From the NCBI GenBank assembly GCA_024349245.1, contig JALDNG010000078.1:1078001-1142000 (forward strand): 64,000 nt of DNA, written 5' to 3'. This document shows, piece after piece, positions 55,400 to 64,000 of the stretch. Source of the stretch: Neodontobutis hainanensis (taxonomy: Eukaryota; Chordata; Actinopteri; Gobiiformes; Odontobutidae). Every line of letters starts with the position of its first letter. Within the stretch, counting starts at the first letter, position 1. A program made the position numbers and the translations under genes. Below the pieces are notes generated by a model that was not told the origin of the DNA, did no database searches, and saw nothing but the letters and a program-made list of their open reading frames with translations.

Positions 55400-56520
55400 G
55401 AAATAAATCTATAATATATATAATAATCAATTAAAGAAGTACAAGATTATAAAGGCTCAATTTCCAGCTAATTCATTTCAGAGAGGAATAACTTGTTAGT
55501 CGAGCCCAGCTACATCAAAGCCTGGTGTGAGCTAAGGGTTTTCTCTTTGGAAGTGCATCGATTGGTCAGTATGATCAAGGTAAAAGAGATGTTTTAGTGT
55601 GGCAGTGGAGGCATATGAGATGGTCCTGAACATGAGATATAGTTCTGTTTGGCCTGTATCCACGTAGTCGGCATAGGACCAGCGTCATGTTTCCTTCAGC
55701 CATGCTACACTGACACCGTGCATACTTTTAACTCAATTTTAATACCTGACACACAGTAGGTGGATTTCCTGGTTTGAGCTTTTATTTTTAATTTCTACTC
55801 CCTGTGAGAAACTTTTTTTTGTGCCTCTGCTTGAGTCTTTACATTAGGAACTAGAGTGCTCTCACCTGTGCCTCGTTTTCTCTGGTCTATAGAACTTGCT
55901 CTGCACTTCTTCACTTCATTGTCTGATTGCAACTTGTTGTGTGCACTAAATTATTCAGAGGGTATTCTTTTGATTTGGATTACAGCTGGAAGATTAAAAT
56001 GTAATTCAAGCACTTTCTACTTTTACAATACTTTTTGTTTGTCCTGTGTGGTTTGAGCCTGGGGTCTTAGAGTGCAGAGCCTAACAATAACAAGTGTCCC
56101 AGCTACAGCAGTGTCAGTGATACAGTCAAAAACATTTTTGACTTAACCACACTGTAATAGACTTTGAGATGAGATAAACTAAAGATATACAGTATTTCTG
56201 TATTTCATAAAAAACAAAAACATAAAACCAGGTCCTCGTAAAACCAGAGGACATAAGATTATTTTATAACATTTCTAGTGGCATGTCCCCCATGACTCTA
56301 ATTTACTAATGGTTTACTTCAAGTCTGGAATAAGCTACGAACAAAGAGTCCCATTGATGAGTCACAGTCACATAGTGCAGAGCCGCGCAGACGGCACCAG
56401 ATCCAAATCTAAAGTCTAGCAAAGGACCAGGACAACGTTCAAAGGTTAGAAAATATATGTTTTACTAAACCCACTACTCACTAAATCGGATTCATCTGTT
56501 AGAGTACTTTTTTCTTTTTT
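55400..56520 (+). other. Upstream region of the intact apoD gene
   Basis: No coding exon. A GC-richer patch at about 56330-56450 ending CGTTCAAAG|GTTAGA may be a non-coding first exon, spliced to the acceptor TTTTTTTAG near 56523. This is inferred. Confidence 0.4.
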
Positions 56521-56544
56521 TAGGAAACATCGGCTCGACTCAGA

Positions 56545-58576
56545 ATGATGTTCTCTATTGCACTGGCTCTTCTTCTTGCCCCGTTGGTTCCTGCTCAGGT
56601 CCCGCACTGGGGCCCGTGTCCAGAGCCAACCGTTCAGTCAGGATTCAATCTCCGTCAGGTAACAACAGCCTGCTTTAAAAAATTTAGCTGTGACCCAGAT
56701 AACAGCAATCTGCTTTAAAAAGGCTGCTCTTTAACATTTTGTCTGTGGGAGCTATTGTTGCAATAAAGTTTTGGTGTTTGAGATAAATCCTAAGGCTACT
56801 TTTAAAATGCTACTTTAGACCTGCTCTGGTTGATTTTAACTCTATTTCCAGGGGTCTCTTCTAATCATATGCTAGTCTTGATTGCTCTCTAGTCATGGCT
56901 AGACATGGCTTGTTTCACTTAATATGGTCTCCAACACCAGGGGCCACAGCTAAAGTCTACATTAATCATGACCCGCCAAAACAAGGGCCAATTTGTGTCA
57001 GCCTAAATCTTTCTTTGCCGTCCTTGCTGTCACAAAAATGCCTCTGTATGTGTTTAGTGAGCCTATGACTTGTTTGATATTTTATTTTTGGCCTCTGAGC
57101 ATTTATCTATATAACGCTGGAAATAAACATAAAACAAAGGAAAAGCAAATGCACCCGAACTGGTTTAAAATCAGGGTCATTTTCTTGTGTTCTAGTGAGT
57201 AAGGAGAGCCTAAATCTTAAATGAAAACTATCCAATGTTTTACTTTGTCTTGTCTAATCTTTAACCACAAAAGCACATGCACATGGATTTAAAACATTTA
57301 AAGCCTCTACAGACGCTCTGTGTTGTTTAACAGCAGCGGACACCATTTTACGAACGTTGTGTCCCTTTGCTTGGGTGGGTTTCCTCCGGGTACTCTGGTT
57401 TCCTCCACCAACATCAAAACATGCTGGACGCCCCCGGTGGTGGTTACTGACAGTGAATTTCCCCACAGGGATAATAAAGGGATGATTAAAAATAAACTAT
57501 AAGATCTGTGTACTTGCAGCATATTTAATTTTATTTATCTGTCCTGGCTTCATCCAGTTTGGTTGTGTATCTTGTATGTATATGTTGTACATAATTATAT
57601 TCAGCTCTTTATGTTGTATAGCCTTAAAATGAAGCATAAATAAGCAAGTGATGTGTTATTTACAAATTAACATAGAAATAGAAAACGAGTGTACAAGATC
57701 AAGACTGAAAATTCAACACTCATATTTGTCTGAAGCTACAAACGTGCAGATTTATTCATGCAGCCTTCTCCTTTACTGCCTTTTGAATTGTTTTTGAATG
57801 CTATTGGATTTCCATGTCCTTAGTTCATGGGAAGATGGTTTGAAATTGCCCGACTGCCAGCCCAGTTCGAGAAAGGACGCTGCATTGAAACCAATTTCAC
57901 TCTGAAGACAGACAGCTCCATTCGGGTGGTCAGTTCCGAAATACTGTGAGTCATTTACTGCAGAAATGTAAATGAGTCTTTGCATTGTGTTACTTTTAAA
58001 TCTGATATAAAATTTGACTGTGTGGAATGAAACAGAAAAGGAGAGCTAAAGAAAATTGAAGGCATCGGACTGACTGAGGATATGAAGAACCCTGCCAAGC
58101 TGGGGATAAGTTATTCATACGGTGAGTGGAGCCATGTTTAATGCACTTTGAAGAGGATGGACCACCGTTTGGTCATATTTGAAAGAGTGGCTTAAAAGGA
58201 TAATTCAGTAATTTGTAAGTGTGGTTCTCGTATATGCTTTTTGGTTAACTACTTTTGGGGTTGTGTAGACTAATTGAGCTGTTACAATATATGTGTATGA
58301 GTAGTCTTTTCTCATCCTGTCTTTACTATTGTGCCCACAGTTCTTCCCTACACTCCTTATTGGATCCTAGCTACTGACTATGTGAACTCTGCCCTGGTGT
58401 ACTCCTGCACTGATGTCCTGAGGCTCTTCCACGTGGATTTCGCCTGGATCCTGAGCCGGACTCGAACCCTGCCGGACGCCACAATTCAGAAAGCCAAAGA
58501 GACCTTCGAAAACAACAAAATTGATGTGACCAGGATGATTGACACAAAGCAGCAAGGCTGTGACAAGGATTTCTGA
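56545..58576 (+). CDS. apod: Apolipoprotein D, lipocalin (intact)
   Basis: Secreted lipocalin that binds arachidonic acid, progesterone and other small hydrophobic ligands; linked to lipid transport and oxidative-stress protection. Four exons: 56545-56658, 57824-57945, 58036-58121 and 58341-58576. Phases agree and give 185 residues (human 189). There are two adjacent Met codons, a hydrophobic signal peptide (about residues 1-17, LALLLAPLVPA), then C25-P-E-P. The lipocalin GxW motif is GRWFEIARLP (41-50), then FEKGRC (C58), an Asn-Phe-Thr glycosylation site (NFT) and the KNPAKLGISY strand (the family's EPAKLEV). YWILATDYVNSALVYSCT (114-131, C130) and FHVDFAWILSRTRTLP follow, then C181 near the end. 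C25/C130 and C58/C181 match the human disulphide cysteines. Polyadenylation signals AATAAATAAAG lie at 58798. It is the only complete copy in the local cluster. Confidence 0.93.
57330..57485. repeat. Interspersed repeat fragment in apod intron 1
   Basis: GGGTGGGTTTCCTCCGGGTA, CTCTGGTTTCCTCCACC and GAATTTCCCCACAGGGATAA followed by TAAAGG are recurrent fish repeat ends. The last motif is related to TTATTGATCCCTTTAAGGGC at 47966 in the inverse sense. Confidence 0.55.
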
Positions 58577-62384
<3,808 letters not shown>

Positions 62385-64000
62385 CAGAGATCAACATCCT
62401 CCATGCGATAATGAACAATATTCACAGCCCTGCTTTTTCCCCTCTCTACATTTTTTTGTGGAAAGCAGACTAGCCATTTTCTATCTAATAACATACACTT
62501 TAACTTCATAGCTGCCCCAGTTCTGGTCGTTTTTAAAGCATCCTTAAAAAGTGATCCAGATGTTGTGAAATACTTAACATCCTAAGGATTCCTTCATATA
62601 CGCAATGTTAGAATTATGAGGTTGTATCGTGCTCAGGGCTCGGACTCGGTCAAAAGTGGATTGCAGGTTTGTGTGTGCTCGAAACACCTGTTAGCAGCAC
62701 TAATTACACATGATGTCAGCCTTAAACATACTGCAGATGGTATATGATAAATGTTCCCCGGAGCACAGCTTTTGTTATTTGTATGACAGTCTGTTCTTGG
62801 TTGGGTTTTATAACTGCAGTATCCTGTTACACCAGTGTTGTACATACAGTAGATGTGCAACTATATTTGTATTTTTGTGAAGAGAATGAATGAACATGTG
62901 GTAATGTACAAACAAAATTATTAAATAGCACTTTTTTTTTTTTTTTTTTTTTTTTTACATTTATGTGATACAAAATCTTGTACTGTTATTTTCTGTTAAT
63001 GCACCAACCAACAACATATGAACACACATCAGCCAACAAGTCCTGCTGAGGTTATTGTGATACTGGCTGAATGGGTCACAAAAATGAGGACAAAGGCAAA
63101 GTAAGTCATGTAAAGAAAGTATAGTATAATATGTGGCGTTATGTGTAAGTAGAAGGCTTAACTGAACCAAAACTAAACTAAAAAGTCTGACTATAGTAAA
63201 GCTAAACCATAACTAAACCCAAAGGAGAACTGAAGGGCCAGCGATATGGAGGTGGCAGAGGCTAAGGACCAATAAACTCACTGATGATGGAGGCCGTGAG
63301 CTGAAGACGCCTGGACGTACTCTCATTCAGTTCCACAGACGACACTACATCATCACGATGCCTCTAAGGGTCATCACAAAGTCCTTTACAGCTCGATAAG
63401 TCTGAGCCATGTGTGTCAAACCTAGTTTAGTTCAGCACAATCTGAAGAGGGCTGAACCAGTAAAATAATATTGTAACCTGTTAATAAGGACAACTCCTAT
63501 TTTCACCCTTTAAGTGCATAAAAGTACAATTACATTATAATGTCTGTGTCTCATCAATCTCAAAAAAAAATAATTCTTACTGTCCAATTTATCCCAGGCT
63601 CAATGTGGAGTTGTTTGTTCAAACTCAGGACAAAATCTAAGGAAACTGTCTGGGGGCTGGGACTACTCACAATTGGTTGAAGGCCAGTGCTGTCTGTGAC
63701 TTTCCACTGCTCCTTACAGGTTTCATCATCTCTGCTTGATGGATGTGTTAAATACAGAAGAAAAATCCCCTTTATCCTTATTGATTGAATAAAGTTATTT
63801 TATTGCACACCACCTCTCCTGCATCTGTCTTGAGTTCAGCGTACGTTTTCAGAAGCAGACAGCTCAGTGCTTGTTTTAGTCGGTTATTGTTGTGAATGTT
63901 GCAGGGTGTATGTTACATACTTCCTCAAAATACTGGTTTAAATATTGATCAGTCAACATTTCCCGTTCTGTGCCGCATCAGTGCTGAAGTTTTGTATTAT
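62385..64000 (+). other. cops9 3'UTR and downstream intergenic DNA
   Basis: The 3'UTR may end at ATTAAA near 62918-62925, just before a T-run at 62931-62956. A further AATAAA lies at 63788. No other coding exon is supported to the window end. Confidence 0.45.

Overview
This window is nuclear DNA of a teleost fish. The evidence is intron-rich vertebrate genes with GT/AG boundaries, fish-type interspersed repeats (L2/CR1-like and other LINE remnants, a Tc1 element, tRNA-headed SINE-like repeats, MITEs), long AC/TA microsatellites, and a gene order that resembles human 3q26.2 (SKIL, GPR160, SEC62, SAMD7) but is rearranged. The species cannot be fixed from sequence alone. No bacterial operons, CRISPR arrays, rRNA genes or functional tRNA genes are visible.

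Layout. 1-3.3 kb: last two coding exons and 3'UTR of a SKI/SnoN-family gene (+), probably skil. 3.3-8.4 kb: intergenic, with a foldback element, a perfect hairpin and a LINE scrap. 8.4-9.3 kb: single-exon gpr160 (-). 10.8-13.3 kb: repeats, with a Tc1 element inserted in a LINE, an L2-like RT fragment and a SINE-like repeat. 13.9-24.5 kb: nadk (cytosolic NAD kinase, +). 24.5-36.0 kb: sec62 (-), convergent with nadk, with a LINE in its second intron. 36.1-42.0 kb: samd7 (-), head-to-tail behind sec62, followed upstream by a TAATCC cluster that could be a CRX/OTX control region. 42-49.6 kb: gene-free upstream DNA. 49.6-58.8 kb: an apolipoprotein D cluster of one intact gene (+), one copy with a broken exon 3 (+) and one inverted four-exon pseudogene (-), with an intact beta-1,3-galactosyltransferase-like gene between them. 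59.7-62.4 kb: cops9 (+), the small acidic COP9 signalosome subunit.

The genes are not a functional operon; they are linked by ancestry. SKIL/GPR160/SEC62/SAMD7 belong to one human paralogon member (3q26.2), while NADK sits in mammals with SKI and SAMD11 on the sister segment (1p36.33). A nadk inside the SKIL-side block suggests retention of an ohnologue lost from the mammalian segment.

No unprecedented biological system was found. The strongest non-routine observations are the two decaying apoD copies, one of them inverted and visible only as separate exons, the location of nadk, and the TAATCC cluster upstream of samd7.
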